Assembly: GCF_000210295.1 (NCBI RefSeq)
Contig: NC_026743.1
Span: 3,410,001 to 3,474,000 of the forward strand
Source: Trypanosoma brucei gambiense DAL972
Taxonomy: Eukaryota > Euglenozoa > Kinetoplastea > Trypanosomatida > Trypanosomatidae
DNA length: 64,000 bases
Direction of reading: 5' to 3'
Both the position numbers and the translations under genes were made by a program. A model generated the notes under the pieces. It had not been told where the DNA came from and searched no databases. It was given only the letters and a program-made list of their open reading frames with translations. This document shows positions 10,585 to 22,018 of the stretch, one piece after another; position 1 is the first letter of the stretch; each line of letters opens with the position of its first letter.

Positions 10585-12850
10585 GTCAACCTCCGCCTTT
10601 GACTGTCTTAATCTTTTCTTTCTTCTTCCCTTTTGTTTATTTTATTCCCCTTGTTTTTTTTCTTTTTACAATTTCTTTCCCTACACCCCTTTTGGGTTCC
10701 AACCAGCAAAAGGCCCTGCTATCTCTCAGTGCACGTACAGATGGGCAACAGCAGAGAATATGCACGCTCACAGCCTGCTTGTTGTGAATTGCTGGGTTTG
10801 TGATAAGTTGTCTTGCTTCCGCTTGCTTCTTTTTTCCCCCTTTTCTTTGCTCTTAAGCTTCCCCCCTCGTAACTTCACACCACCCACAAGTCCCCAAGGA
10901 ACAAAAAAAAAAGGATAAGAATAAACGCCATTACTGCAAAGAAAACACAAGTAGACCACACTTCAGCAAATTCTTAGATCACCGCTTCCGAAGAAGTTGT
11001 GTGTAAAGAACACTACACGATACAACGCTGCGCTGCAGCTTATTTGCGTCCCTCTTCATATATATTTCTATCTATAAACATATGAGTGTGTACATGCTTG
11101 AAGTTCACGATTACACACTATCACAAGCTTAATTACAAGAGATTCGCGTGGCTTCTAAAATACGGACAGGGGTAAAACATGGATATGTACACATATAGTC
11201 TTCTCTCACAACGATAGAATTTCCCTTCTTTTTATCCCGACCTGCAGCCACGACGGGCACAGGTGTGCGGCATCTACACAATGTAAATAAAAAAAGAAAT
11301 ATATATATGATTTTTGTATGTGAGCAAACCAACCGGAATGTAACGGAGAAAAAGGGAATAGAGAGAAAGAAGGGAAGGAAGAAAGGGAAAGGTTGAGAAA
11401 CCCCATAGCCTCTCCGGAGTGACTTCTGGATGCTACAAACCTGTTCGTTGCACAAATGCAAGGGGAAATCACATTTAGTGTACAGATGAACCCGAGCCTA
11501 ACGGGTTGTTCCCCAGTTATAATAACAGTGACAAGTGGTCACAGTCAACGTGCCGCAACATGCGTTTGCAATTTACAAGCCAAGTCATACAGGTTACATT
11601 TCACAGTTTGCCTTATCTGCCTTCGTCATACATGGTCAATATCGCATGTAAAGTTACTTTCCATGCCAATTATATATAAAAAGGATGAAGGGAAAGGGGA
11701 AAAAAAGAGGAAAAAAGAGGAAAAAGGAAGTAATGCGCAGGAACACTTCTCTCTCCCTTGTACCACGGAGGCCTAAACAGCCAACACATAATCGGTCAGA
11801 CATACAGAAAGAATTTAGTTTATTTTTATTGCAGTAAGCGGAGAAAGGATTTAAAAAAACAAAGGGAAAACAAAAGATAGGGGGAAAAAGAGGGGGAGCG
11901 CGCGTGGTAAAAAAAAAAACGCAAACGATACGAAAGTTAAAACAGAAGAAAAAAAAAGCAAAAAGACAGGGGGAAGATATCACGAGCACCCATACACTGA
12001 AGTGGGACTCGTACCTACAACACACACACACACACACGCAGCCGTACACGATCAAACGAAGTTGCACCAAGTTAGAAATGACAACTCCACGGGAAAAAAA
12101 ATTAATATAGTAACGAAACCTTGTATACTAAGTCTATGGGATAACTCGCGTTTCGAAAAAAAAAAGGTGATAACGGGATTAGAGAATTGGAATAACAAAA
12201 GCGAAGATTAAAAAAATGGAGAAAACGGAAACACTAGAACACGCACTGTTCGCTTTTGTCACATAGCGCAAACAAATGAAGAAAGCGATGCCAAGTCACT
12301 TCGCCTTCATGGCGTTTCTAGCGCTATTTGCTTTTCATGTCACAAAAAACTGACAAAAGTATGAGGGCACTGAAAACCGTGATAGTTCTAGCGGATTCAG
12401 GTAACCCGGTCTCGAAGGCTTCTCCTTAAGGCCACTGCAGCGAGATATAAAGAAAAAACAAAACTAAAACTAAAATAGGAACAAAGGTATAACGGATAAG
12501 TCCGAGAAAGAACAGCAGCGTGACGGTTGAACAGCGCCTCAGCCCTCCCCCGCAAACACGGACACACATAAATAAATATTTATTTATATCACAAGCACCT
12601 AGAACACCCCAGTTTCTTAATCTCATCTACCAATCCTATTAGTGATAATCAATCCTTCATGGGACGTCCCCCCTCCTTTCCGCTGTCCTCTTGTCGAACA
12701 GACCTCATGCACCCTGTAAAATATATAATAATGATAGTAGCTTCCAGTACACGAACTACTGGAGGAAAAAAAAACAAAATCACACCGCCAAGAGAGCCAA
12801 TTGCTGGCCGAAAAGTTATGGTCGGATTAACACTCCTCTCATCATGTAGC
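10585..12850. other. Long intergenic spacer (2.3 kb)
   Basis: The spacer contains the long 3' UTR of the 865-aa gene and the IFT140 5' UTR. Minus-strand pyrimidine tracts lie at about 10897-10925 (nearest IFT140), 11345-11393, 11680-11735 and 11840-11965. A CA repeat lies at 12020-12037. No frame with convincing composition was found; small frames are Phe/Ser/Cys-rich products of the tracts. Confidence 0.55.
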
Positions 12851-15448
12851 TTACAACTTCTTACGCGTGAGACTCCTCGATTTCACTGGCGGAGTCGTTA
12901 CGTTTTCATTGACTTCGCGTACACCTTGCGTGAAACTGCGGTTCCTGCGGTTGACACTAGCAACTTTGGGGTTGGAACCCGAACCTCTACCACTCCGTCC
13001 GCCTACCCCTGTTGCGGAACCAACGGTAAGCTTACAAGGAGGTGTTAGAGACGGCTTCATTTCACTTTTGATGGATCTCAATGATTCATTTCCGTTTTGT
13101 TCCATCTCTTCTTCCCTTGATTGATCCGTCATCGACATCTCCTCCCTTTCGCTCGTATGGTCAAGGGGCGGCAACACTCGCCCGGGAACGGCATCTGGTC
13201 GACGTCTGTGGAGCCGTGGAAAGGACTGTACCGAGCTGGCGCTGCTGCGTTGCGGGTTTGCACAACAAGTGGGGGGTGTTGCCGGAGTTGTTGGTAGGAA
13301 TGTTGAACCGGACAGTGAAACCGAAGCACTGGGGCGTGTACCACTAGCGACTGGAACGGTATCAGACCGCACAATATCCCTTTTCAGTGCCTGGGGCGTG
13401 GTTCCCTGAGATCGCTTGGTGGCAGCAAATGTATTACGAGTGAAGAGGTTGGGATCATTATCGCTGGCACCAGTTTCACTACGATGTACCTCCAGTGGAC
13501 GGCCCGCAGTCTCGTCTGACCTTGCGAGAAGGGCACGGATTCCACGGGCTCCCGCCGCTACAACGACATCACTGGAAACCTGTTTATGAAAGGCCCTCAC
13601 CTCAGCGCTCGTGCCGTTTCTTGGCTCGTGGCCATCAGCTTTACCATCGTCAGGACCCGTAACTACCCCGACACCATAAACTTCAGCAATGAAGTCATCC
13701 ATGAAACTGCTGAACCCATCAAAAGACGAAATGGATTGGAGAAGCCGCCACGCAGGATATGATAACACGTCTATTGACCGACAATGTGTTTGGTGTGCGT
13801 CACGTGAGCCGTCACTCCCACCCTCAGGGTATTCACCAGTACTGCTGCCCGCAAGATCAACATCGTAAAGCGTTAAAACAAATTCCTCCATGCTGAAGCT
13901 CGGTACTTGCCTCCTGAGCAACTGGAGAAGGAAGTTACTGACACAGCTGCTGTACCGCTCGTAGACGGAAAACGCCTCGTGAGGATACTCGCGGATCGAA
14001 CTACTCGCGCCTCCACTGCCACCCCCCTGCAGAAACAGTTTGTGGTGCTCGAACAAAAAGTTACCCAGTTCGTCAACAACTTTGCGGTTTGACGCCGCCC
14101 GTTCCAATACACGCACGCTCATATGGAAACGATCAAGGGCCTGCTCCGCCGCAGTGGCAAGCAAGTCACCGTCCGCGGTGAATAAAGCCTCCAACCCGGG
14201 GCGGTGAGAGGGGGAAATTCCCTCTTCCTGTTGCCGCTCAAGGGCTGATCTTGCGTTGTGCCGAGCCCGTTCCGCAGTTACAACATCCATAAGCGTAAGG
14301 GGCGCACCAAACGTGCAGGGTGCACTCGCTAAGCTAACTCCAGGGTCGGCGGTGCTGGGGAAGCTTGTGGTTGATAAGCTCGCGTGTATCGCGGGGATTG
14401 AGGTGTCCTTGTAGGCACCCAAAGCCGCCAGTGTAAAGGCTTCACTCATGTGGTCCGTTGCGATAAAGTATTTGTTAGATGCGGTGGATGCACCAGCATC
14501 ACCGTCGCCTTCGGCACCGTCTCCCTCCTGGTATGCATCGTACAAGCTTAGAAGCACCCGCTCTTGCAATTCAGAAAATGTGCGTGGAGGTTGAGCAAAC
14601 ATCCTGCGTGCCGTTTCCGGTTGACTTTGATTGTCACTGCCATCGATGGGTAGGTGGTCCACGGATGATAACGATTGATACTCCTTCCGCTTCTCACCGA
14701 CTTTTGATTCCTCGGCAAATATCTCAAGAAGGCGGTCAAATTCACGCCCTGTTTGACTTCCTTCTGATGCTCCTAACCCTTGCAGCGCCTCCCTCACAGC
14801 GAGAGGAGTTTCAACAGATGCTAGGGGAGAACTTCTACCGCTGGAGTCACATCCGGTATTACTTTGATCCTTAGTGCTGTTTATACTACAGCTTGTGACA
14901 TCGTCTCGATGGTGTAGTGCGTACTTGGGACTCGCTGCGCCATGGGTACCGCCGACCTGCTGAGGTACAGACAACTGGGCCATTCCCAACAAAGGTGCCG
15001 AACCCACCGCACCTCTTCCTTCATTTTCTGTATGGGATTTCTCTCGGTTATTGTCCGGCTTCCCGGTGCCAGCAATCTCACTCCGCGGAAACAGCAGCTG
15101 TACAGTACGCTGACGTGCGACACGGTAAAGCTCCGGATCACTTGTAGACGACTCGGCATCACTTTTGGGAATTTGCGAGGAGGTCAACGACGCGTTACTG
15201 ACGTTGTCCTTACAGGCGTTCGCGTTCCGAGGCCGAACTCCCCGCCAGTGCGAGGGATTTCTTTCATTTGATCCACTGTCATCACTGCTACCGCTACTCG
15301 TGGCACTGTCACTACTGATTGACCGCGCGCTTCCCACCGTCGGCTTCTTTGAAGGGTTGGTGCCGCTTCGCGCACTCGTCACCCCCCATTGGCCGCGAGC
15401 GGCACGACGGGCACGTTCAGGGTCAATACGCTTTGGTTTAATGGCCAT
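12851..15448 (-). CDS. Hypothetical protein (865 aa), unrecognised
   Basis: The gene starts at ATG 15448 (MAIKPKRIDPERARRAARG). Ser/Thr/Gly-rich, probably disordered regions occupy residues about 1-230 and 640-865. The C-terminus is very basic (NRRNRSFTQGVREVNEN, SRSLTRKKL). The middle is more ordered and predicted helical: TFSELQERVLLSLYDAYQEG near 290, ARHNARSALERQQEEG, LDRFHMSVRVLERAASNRKV and SMEEFVLTLYDVD. Two helical segments of this kind could be a dimerisation module of the kind found in centrosomal or basal-body proteins, but that is a guess from texture alone. Two long spacers flank it. No function assigned. Confidence 0.85.
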   Translation of the reverse strand: MAIKPKRIDPERARRAARGQWGVTSARSGTNPSKKPTVGSARSISSDSATSSGSSDDSGSNERNPSHWRGVRPRNANACKDNVSNASLTSSQIPKSDAESSTSDPELYRVARQRTVQLLFPRSEIAGTGKPDNNREKSHTENEGRGAVGSAPLLGMAQLSVPQQVGGTHGAASPKYALHHRDDVTSCSINSTKDQSNTGCDSSGRSSPLASVETPLAVREALQGLGASEGSQTGREFDRLLEIFAEESKVGEKRKEYQSLSSVDHLPIDGSDNQSQPETARRMFAQPPRTFSELQERVLLSLYDAYQEGDGAEGDGDAGASTASNKYFIATDHMSEAFTLAALGAYKDTSIPAIHASLSTTSFPSTADPGVSLASAPCTFGAPLTLMDVVTAERARHNARSALERQQEEGISPSHRPGLEALFTADGDLLATAAEQALDRFHMSVRVLERAASNRKVVDELGNFLFEHHKLFLQGGGSGGASSSIREYPHEAFSVYERYSSCVSNFLLQLLRRQVPSFSMEEFVLTLYDVDLAGSSTGEYPEGGSDGSRDAHQTHCRSIDVLSYPAWRLLQSISSFDGFSSFMDDFIAEVYGVGVVTGPDDGKADGHEPRNGTSAEVRAFHKQVSSDVVVAAGARGIRALLARSDETAGRPLEVHRSETGASDNDPNLFTRNTFAATKRSQGTTPQALKRDIVRSDTVPVASGTRPSASVSLSGSTFLPTTPATPPTCCANPQRSSASSVQSFPRLHRRRPDAVPGRVLPPLDHTSEREEMSMTDQSREEEMEQNGNESLRSIKSEMKPSLTPPCKLTVGSATGVGGRSGRGSGSNPKVASVNRRNRSFTQGVREVNENVTTPPVKSRSLTRKKL

Positions 15449-17387
15449 ATAACCCGGAGGAAAAAAAAAAATGGTTCTCAGTTACACACAGAGTCACCAA
15501 TACACTCGTATATTTTTTTATGTATATATGTGTACACCAGTATTCTTGCTGATCTCCTTCCCGTGTCGTCAACAATTCGTCCACAATATAGTAACTGATA
15601 GCGGATGAAGAGGTAACTCTATCCTTTAAGATAGCAGATAAAACAATGGGTAGGAGAGGAGGAAGCCATGTGCAGTGTGGTGCAGCAGTAAAAACATTCT
15701 GTTGCGTAAATACTAACACAGTTTCCAAAATTAACTTCACTATTACAAGAAATGGCACACAACATAAAGCGCAGGTTCCCTGTCGTACTTCTCTTCTGCT
15801 CACCCCCACTGATTTGTTAATTGGTGTACATTTGCACACCTTTCTTCTCTCTAGGTGTTCTTCATACAAAACAACGTTAAACCCAAACATGCAAACTAAC
15901 AGGATAAATACATCTTTGTAAACAACACTTTGCCTGACAACATTCCTTTTTGTGTGTGTGTGTGTGTGTGCATCCTCTCCCTTTCCCCTTCTCCCCAAAA
16001 CACACGCACACTCCTTTTATTCAATATCTCGGAGTTTACGGGGGGCAACGCGCAGGTGGTGGATGCAACGGAGGAAATTAAAAGGAGGAAAAAAAAAAAG
16101 AAGGGCACAGGGCACGGGGAAGTTTATGTAACTTTTCCTCATCTAATAGGTGTTTGGGCTATCCACTAATTAAACAAGCGCCCCACACACAAACGAAAAA
16201 GGCAATCTCACATTCACTGTTTTTTTTTGTCCCCCGGCTGATTGCGCTGCAGTCTTTTTCTGAGGTCATAGATCCCTTTTACTTTCCCCTTCCCTCCACC
16301 ATCACATATACATCAGTGTAAACAATCCCCCCTCCCCAAACAATAACAACAACAACAAAAAAAAAAAAAGAAATCCCCTAAGTAAATGAAAAAAAGAAAA
16401 AAAAGAGTGGGTGAAAAGAAAAAGGCCAAGTTCCTTCAGCTAAGGAAGGCAGCAACTACTGCACACACAATGGACTTGCTTCACTCCTGTCTCATTCCAT
16501 ATATGATAGCTAGTCAATACAACGTGAACAAATCAAACCCATGGGAGCAAAGTAATCCTTTTTTTTTCTTATTTTTCCCTCTCTTCTCAAGAAAAAAAAA
16601 TACATATATTAATACATATATGCTTATATTTATATATATATATATTTCTTGTTTCCTTTTCCTTCGTGTGGCTCTTTAAGTATGTGTTCCCTCCATTCAT
16701 CATAACGAATCGATAAAGAAGAAAGGTGGGGCCATCTGTAGCAGCATTTTGATGGCGAATTTGCTGCCAGATAAGTTAGTGACGCTTATGGCAAAAGAAA
16801 TGAAGCAAAAAAAAAGAGAAAAAGTAACAAATGATGACAGTTAATAATGTTATTATTAATTTCATGCGTGTTAGAAAGGCGTAGAGGAGGGATGGGGCGA
16901 AGGAAACGAGACAGAATGTTGTCATCACCGTAGAAAAAGTGTACAAGAATGAACATCATGGAGGAGATCGTGCATACAAATACACAGTGAACATAATTCA
17001 TGTGAGAACCGTTTTAATTCTTCTACCCTGCCAATTTAACCAACTCTAACACACTTGAACGTACACATATATACGGCAGAGAGCTACATCAAATTTACGT
17101 ATCCGCTAGCTCCCGCTTTGTTGGTTACTTCGCTTTTTTTTCTTTTTTCTCTTTGGTTTTTTTTGTCTTGTCATTTCTCCTATAATTTTTTTCTTCAATT
17201 TAACATGCCGTACAGATCATGCAGCGCAACCACAACAAGTGAGTCCGCTCCAGCACCCCAATAACATCATGAGCGACTCAGCAAAAGTGGTGACTGACAC
17301 AGGTATACTTTACATATTGATGTGCACTGTGTATGTATGTAATCGATACAATTCACAACTAAGCACATATCAGAACATGCACAACTC
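15449..17387. other. Long intergenic spacer (1.9 kb)
   Basis: This contains the 3' UTR of the 420-aa Cys-rich gene and the 5' UTR of the 865-aa gene. There is a GT repeat at 15951-15970, A-rich tracts at 16080-16100 and 16348-16420, and TA-rich sequence at 16600-16650. No coding frame is convincing; the longer open frame 15438-15998 has no ATG start and is Cys/Val/Phe-rich. Confidence 0.55.
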
Positions 17388-18650
17388 CTAATTAGCTGCT
17401 GCGGGAAGGGTGCTTGCAGGCCGTCTAACGGCACTCTCTGCGTATACCTGCGCAGCTGCATCGTGAAGCTTCTTGAACTCAAGGTAACGGTTCATTTGCA
17501 TGCTCGTCTCCTGATTGGTCGTGCGCCACAACGCCGTGCCGCTCTTGAGTGCGGCACTTTCATCCTCCTTCGTTTGTTTTCCAGACTCATCTGCCTTGTT
17601 TGTGGATGGTGGGGTCCCACCCTTCTGAGCGTTAGGCTCTCCTGCTGCTGCTTCTCCGGATCCCGTAGAACCACTGCCATTTGTACGGTCGCTTCTGGCA
17701 TCCTGAGCATCAAACGCGTCAACATCCTCAACATTCCCCTGAGCTCCTGCGTTGCTGTTCGCGTAACTGTCCTTCAAGACACCACTTGCTTGACTTGTTC
17801 CCTCCTTCAACGCCGTGCGATCCCCTGCAGTGTTGAGTGGGAGCCATACGACACCAGATCCGTAAGGGTGCGAACTGAAATTGAAGCGCTGTTGCTTGCC
17901 CCTGACGCTGGGGAGCAACGAATCACGTAGTACATCAGCTGGAGGCACTTGGCACTCATGTTTACCCTGCGCATTCACGGCAAAACAGTGACCGCATAAG
18001 TGTTCGTCCTCGGGGCATTCAGCGACCATCTTCTTCGTCTTCTTGTCCTGCTTTCGCACAAGTTCCCTCAACATCTCGATGTGTCTTACCGAAAGTGGCC
18101 GAGGCCCACCAGACGCCTTGTGTCCGTCTGTCACATTCTTTATTGTTTGCAATGCCTCCCGTAAGTCTTCATCAGCCGAGCACACTGGCTGCTGCTCCGC
18201 AGAGGCGGATTTTCCTTCCACCACAAGCTCTTGCCCATCAGTCCCCACAGATTGATCATGCAGCCGAACATCTTCATCTGGAAGTGTGAGGCCGGAACGC
18301 AACCGCTCTCGACGGAGCTCCTGCTCTGTGCGCAGCCGCTCCCTATTTTCGAGTATCAGCAGCTCCTGTAGGCGGTCACGGCGGCGGACTGGTACTGTTA
18401 GAGCGGCACGGGCCATGTTACCCCGTGTTGACAGCAGCATTTCATCGGGCTCAAATTTGTACGAATTCTTCATGCTTGCCTTTAGGCTTTTCCCACGCAA
18501 GGTGTCATTTAGGGCTTTCACGTAAAGCTCATCTTTGGTGTGGCAGTTAGAGTGTGGGAGCGTGATATTAAAGGGCTGCGTACCATTGAATGAGCGCTTC
18601 TTCTCACAATAGGAGCAGCGGCAGAAGTCTTTGCACTGCTCACGGAGCAT
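17388..18650 (-). CDS. Cys-motif hypothetical protein A (420 aa)
   Basis: The open frame begins two codons earlier at a GTG and has a stop just upstream, so the first ATG at 18650 (MLREQCKDFCRCSYCEKKRS) is the start. The N-terminus carries C-x-C-x2-C (residues 10, 12, 15) preceded by C6, and a second Cys/His group occurs near residues 210-235 (CPEDEHLCGHC). Both could bind metal. A heptad-like Arg/Glu/Leu helix follows the N-terminus (DRLQELLILENRERLRTEQE). Near residue 265 is a GSGVVWLPLN element; beyond it the chain is Ala/Gly/Ser-rich. The order Cys motif, DRLxxLLxLE helix, GVVW element is shared with the gene at 20274-21287, so the two look like diverged paralogues. A pyrimidine tract and AG (18739-18740) lie 89 bases upstream. 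Function unknown. Confidence 0.85.
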   Translation of the reverse strand: MLREQCKDFCRCSYCEKKRSFNGTQPFNITLPHSNCHTKDELYVKALNDTLRGKSLKASMKNSYKFEPDEMLLSTRGNMARAALTVPVRRRDRLQELLILENRERLRTEQELRRERLRSGLTLPDEDVRLHDQSVGTDGQELVVEGKSASAEQQPVCSADEDLREALQTIKNVTDGHKASGGPRPLSVRHIEMLRELVRKQDKKTKKMVAECPEDEHLCGHCFAVNAQGKHECQVPPADVLRDSLLPSVRGKQQRFNFSSHPYGSGVVWLPLNTAGDRTALKEGTSQASGVLKDSYANSNAGAQGNVEDVDAFDAQDARSDRTNGSGSTGSGEAAAGEPNAQKGGTPPSTNKADESGKQTKEDESAALKSGTALWRTTNQETSMQMNRYLEFKKLHDAAAQVYAESAVRRPASTLPAAAN

Positions 18651-18820
18651 CCCCACTGTGTTCTCACTCTTTTATTTGATGAAATGCAAAACAAGGAATA
18701 GGAACCTTGACTCTTTTCTCTTGAACCTTCCGCAATATCTAAAGCAAAAAAGGATATTACCAGGCGCACTGCTGCGAGCACCGGTCGTTATGAGAGGTAA
18801 AAGGGGAATAGATAAGAATA

Positions 18821-18855
<35 letters not shown>

Positions 18856-20273
18856 TTGTGTGTGTTCATTATTTTTCAAGTGGCAGAAGTGAAGTTGTTA
18901 GAGGGCGCCAAATCAAATCCTCATGCCTCTTGAGGAGATGTAGACAACACTTTAAACACGCACGCACGCACACACGCACACGCAACGGTACCAGTGTTAC
19001 AATCATACACCCACAAAATACACAAAAAAAAAGGACGGGGATGGCGAAACACTTGAAGTCTACATCCATGCGTATGCACCAACACATAGAGATGTGTTTA
19101 GATGCGTCTGTGTGTGCGTGTGATTGATGAAGAGAGAAGGAAGTGAGGAGAGTGGTGATTTGTTACATGCAACTCTCCTTTGCTCTTTGACTCTAAGGGT
19201 GGATACAATACATCTTGTGACAGAATGAGATGGCAAGAATAAAAACGGACTCAATCCTGTTGCGTTACCACGTGGCGTTACAACTCACACGATGTGGAAC
19301 GACCATTATCATCCTTGTAGACATTGCGTTGGTGAACGAAAATATAAAAAGGGGAAAAGTGCACGAACCCCATCACCAACCACCTCGTGTACATCCCCCA
19401 CCTCACCTCTCGTTGTTTCCATTATTTACCTCTTTTGCTCGTATTGCTCGGCTCGTTTGCTCGTTCAGTTTGTTTTTGCTCCCCTCCTTGTGCGTGTACG
19501 TGTACGCATCTAACTCACACTCGTAATTACGCGCACAATTGCGTGCTGCCTTTCCCTCATATTCGTTTCTTTCCGTCTCTTCTTGCTCTTTCTTTCCCTC
19601 CTTCGGCACTCCACATGGCGTTTAAGCGGTTATACCGCCTGCAGCTAACCACAGGTATACTCCCATTGGTATAAGCATGCACACACACATATATATACGC
19701 AAGCAGTCTAATGCGAGATTTAAAAGGAAATATATATTTTTTTAAAAAGCAACTAATTTGCGCGAATTGGGAAAAAAACAAGTTAAGACCCGAGCATAAA
19801 CAAAAGGAAACAGCAACTTTCTCTCCCACCCGCACACCAGCAAGCCAAAAGGAGGGCCAATGGAAAAGTTCCACAGAAGGGACTAATCGCACAGAGATCC
19901 TATATACATGTATATCGCCCCCATCACTGCATTTACACAGTAAAGAAGAGGGTAAACCAAAACGGAAAACAACTCACCAGCAACACCAAAAATACGAATA
20001 CATAAAGAACCAAAAAAGAAAAACGGTGCCAAGTTAACCATCGAAAATACAAAGCGACTCGACGTCTGAGACACGCAGAGGCATCAATGACCTACGAGAG
20101 CAGCGACCAGGCGGAGGGGGGGGAGAGGGGTGAAACAAAGCCCACGGGGCCCACAACCACCCCTCATCGACACAACCAGCTTTTTTCACTCCACGACTAC
20201 TTCAACCCCAGTAGTATGAAATTCAATAGAAATATGGGGCTAGATTCCAAGAAGGGGGTTATGTCACCAGTTC
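18651..20273. other. Intergenic spacer (1.6 kb)
   Basis: This spacer lies between the two Cys-motif paralogues. It has a TA dinucleotide run at about 18824-18852, CA-rich sequence at 18958-18985, a pyrimidine-rich plus strand at 19380-19610 and A-rich stretches at 19960-20040. A likely acceptor for protein A is AG 18739-18740 after a T-rich tract. No gene found. Confidence 0.55.
18824..18852. repeat. (TA)n dinucleotide repeat
   Basis: A nearly pure run of alternating T and A about 29 bases long, in the spacer upstream of Cys-motif protein A. Similar runs lie at 30250-30268, 30598-30617, 43577-43605, 60197-60214 and 62815-62837. Confidence 0.9.
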
Positions 20274-21287
20274 CTAATTAGTTGTGGTTGGTTGATTCTT
20301 CAAGAGTGTTGCTTTCCATAGGTCACGGTTGTCCGTGTTGCCCAACGCAGCTGAGGTGCCAATGCCGTCGTCAACCACGGCATTCAGGCCACGGCACCAA
20401 ACCACACCAGCGCCTTCAGGACGGGGACCATACGTATTCAAAGTTCCGATAGTCTTCATCCCTTCAATCGGGGGTGTTGCAACGCCTTCGCGAGAAACTG
20501 GAGGAGTGCCTGCTCCACACTGCCGATGCAGAACAGCGCCTAGCGCCGCCGCGTTATCCCGATTGGCGGGGTCGCGAGCAACCGTACGAACTTTTTCAAT
20601 GACGTGCTGCAGGCGGTGCGAATCTTCGCAATGTGGAGGGGGTGTGACGGAGCAGCGGTGGGCAGCATCGTACGCTTCACGGACCGTACCCGGCATCACA
20701 ATGGTGCCCTGCGGTGGTGTAGCACTCTTCACACGCACCTGTTCTTCCGGTGCATCGAATGGTATCGGGCGTGGCCCCTTTCCAGTTCTCTTCAAAGTTT
20801 CGAAGTTCTCTGCATCTGCAGCTGCCTTTACGCGGGATTTGTGCTCAAGTACGAGAAGGCGCTCGAGACGGTCGAGGTCATCCATCGCATCCTTTTCTTG
20901 TTCCTCACGAGTTTTTGCCATGCCATTACTGCCGTTTAGCAGACACTGTTGTGCGGCTCTTACACCAGGGGGAATCGTGTATTCGTCACCGTGTTGTAAA
21001 CCGTTGCGGCCCATTTTTGCATTGAGCTCCGTTTGATTCGGGTGGTGCTCAGGGTCATCCAATTCAAAGGAAGGCTCCTGCGGCTTCCGGTCATAATTAC
21101 GCTGCGACAGGGAATCGTGGCATTGGCAACAGCAGTTGTGCAGCGCCTGCTGCTCCCTCAAGTGACTCACAGTTGTCATGAGAGCACTCTTTTTCGCATT
21201 TAGATTACGGCGGCTATTGCAGAAGTCACACTGGCAGTGTTGGTGAGACTGGTACTGCACCGATACGTGTGGCAACTTGACAGACAT
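20274..21287 (-). CDS. Cys-motif hypothetical protein B (337 aa)
   Basis: The gene starts at ATG 21287. The N-terminus carries HCQCDFCNSRRN (C18, C20, C23), which aligns with FCRCSYCEKKRS of protein A, and a second cluster NCCCQCHD near residue 52. Then come an Arg/Glu helix DRLERLLVLEHKSRV (compare DRLQELLILENRERL in A), a Pro-rich middle, and GAGVVWCRGLNAVV near residue 295 (compare GSGVVWLPLN in A). The shared order argues for a family that arose by tandem duplication and then diverged strongly. A T-rich tract at about 21355-21372 followed by AG gives a plausible trans-splice site some 60 bases upstream. Metal binding by the Cys motifs is possible; function unknown. Confidence 0.88.
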   Translation of the reverse strand: MSVKLPHVSVQYQSHQHCQCDFCNSRRNLNAKKSALMTTVSHLREQQALHNCCCQCHDSLSQRNYDRKPQEPSFELDDPEHHPNQTELNAKMGRNGLQHGDEYTIPPGVRAAQQCLLNGSNGMAKTREEQEKDAMDDLDRLERLLVLEHKSRVKAAADAENFETLKRTGKGPRPIPFDAPEEQVRVKSATPPQGTIVMPGTVREAYDAAHRCSVTPPPHCEDSHRLQHVIEKVRTVARDPANRDNAAALGAVLHRQCGAGTPPVSREGVATPPIEGMKTIGTLNTYGPRPEGAGVVWCRGLNAVVDDGIGTSAALGNTDNRDLWKATLLKNQPTTTN

Positions 21288-22018
21288 CGTGCACGTTTCT
21301 CTCTCCCTTGCGTCACTGCTTTTACAAACACTTCTAGTTTATACTACTTTCCTCTTTTTAAAAAAAAAAAAATATTGTTACGGCCGCTGTCTTACAGAAT
21401 AGTAATAACGTCATTATTAATAACAAAGTAAAGGGGAAAAAGTGAAGGTACAAACCACATTCAGTGAAAAAGAAGGTTAGCAACCGCAAAGAATTGCATT
21501 CAAGTGTATGTGTGAGAGAGATAGAGAGAGACACCACTACATACGTTCCCACGCAGCGCTCGTGGGTTAGACCTCGCACAGTACAAAGTCGACTTTCATG
21601 ACCCCACAGCACTCCCGAAGTGGCAAAAACTTGCCTCTCAAAGTACTCGCGCGCACGCTGTAAACAATAAGTTGATGTTTACCTACAAACGCAGGGAAAC
21701 ACCACCACCAACAAAAGGAAGATAAGAATATCAAATATGGGGTTTTACATATCTTTAAACATCTTTTTGTATCTGCGCATGACACACAAACTGTGCTCTG
21801 CATACCCAATGCTTGTTCATTTACAGACTACATATCCCCCGCAATATCGTCGCGTACCTGCCGTCCCATTCACGGCAGTGAGCTTCGCAAACGAAAAAAA
21901 AAAGAAAAAACATCCCTCTGTTGCCTTTCCGCGCCCTTAACTTCTCTCCCTTCACGGCAATGATCCCTTCCCTCACACCTCATTCACAGAAGCACAGCGG
22001 CATTCAACAAGAAGGTTA
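21288..22018. other. Intergenic spacer
   Basis: 3' UTR of the SEY1-like gene and 5' region of Cys-motif protein B. It holds an A12 run at 21360-21372 (a T tract on the transcribed strand), a GA repeat near 21509-21531 and an A-rich stretch at 21893-21910. No gene seen. Confidence 0.55.

Noticed and set aside
15438..15998. A 186-codon minus-strand frame overlapping the start of the 865-aa gene
   Set aside because: It starts at a TTG, has no conserved-looking stretch, is rich in Val, Cys and Phe, and lies in the 5' region of the neighbouring gene.
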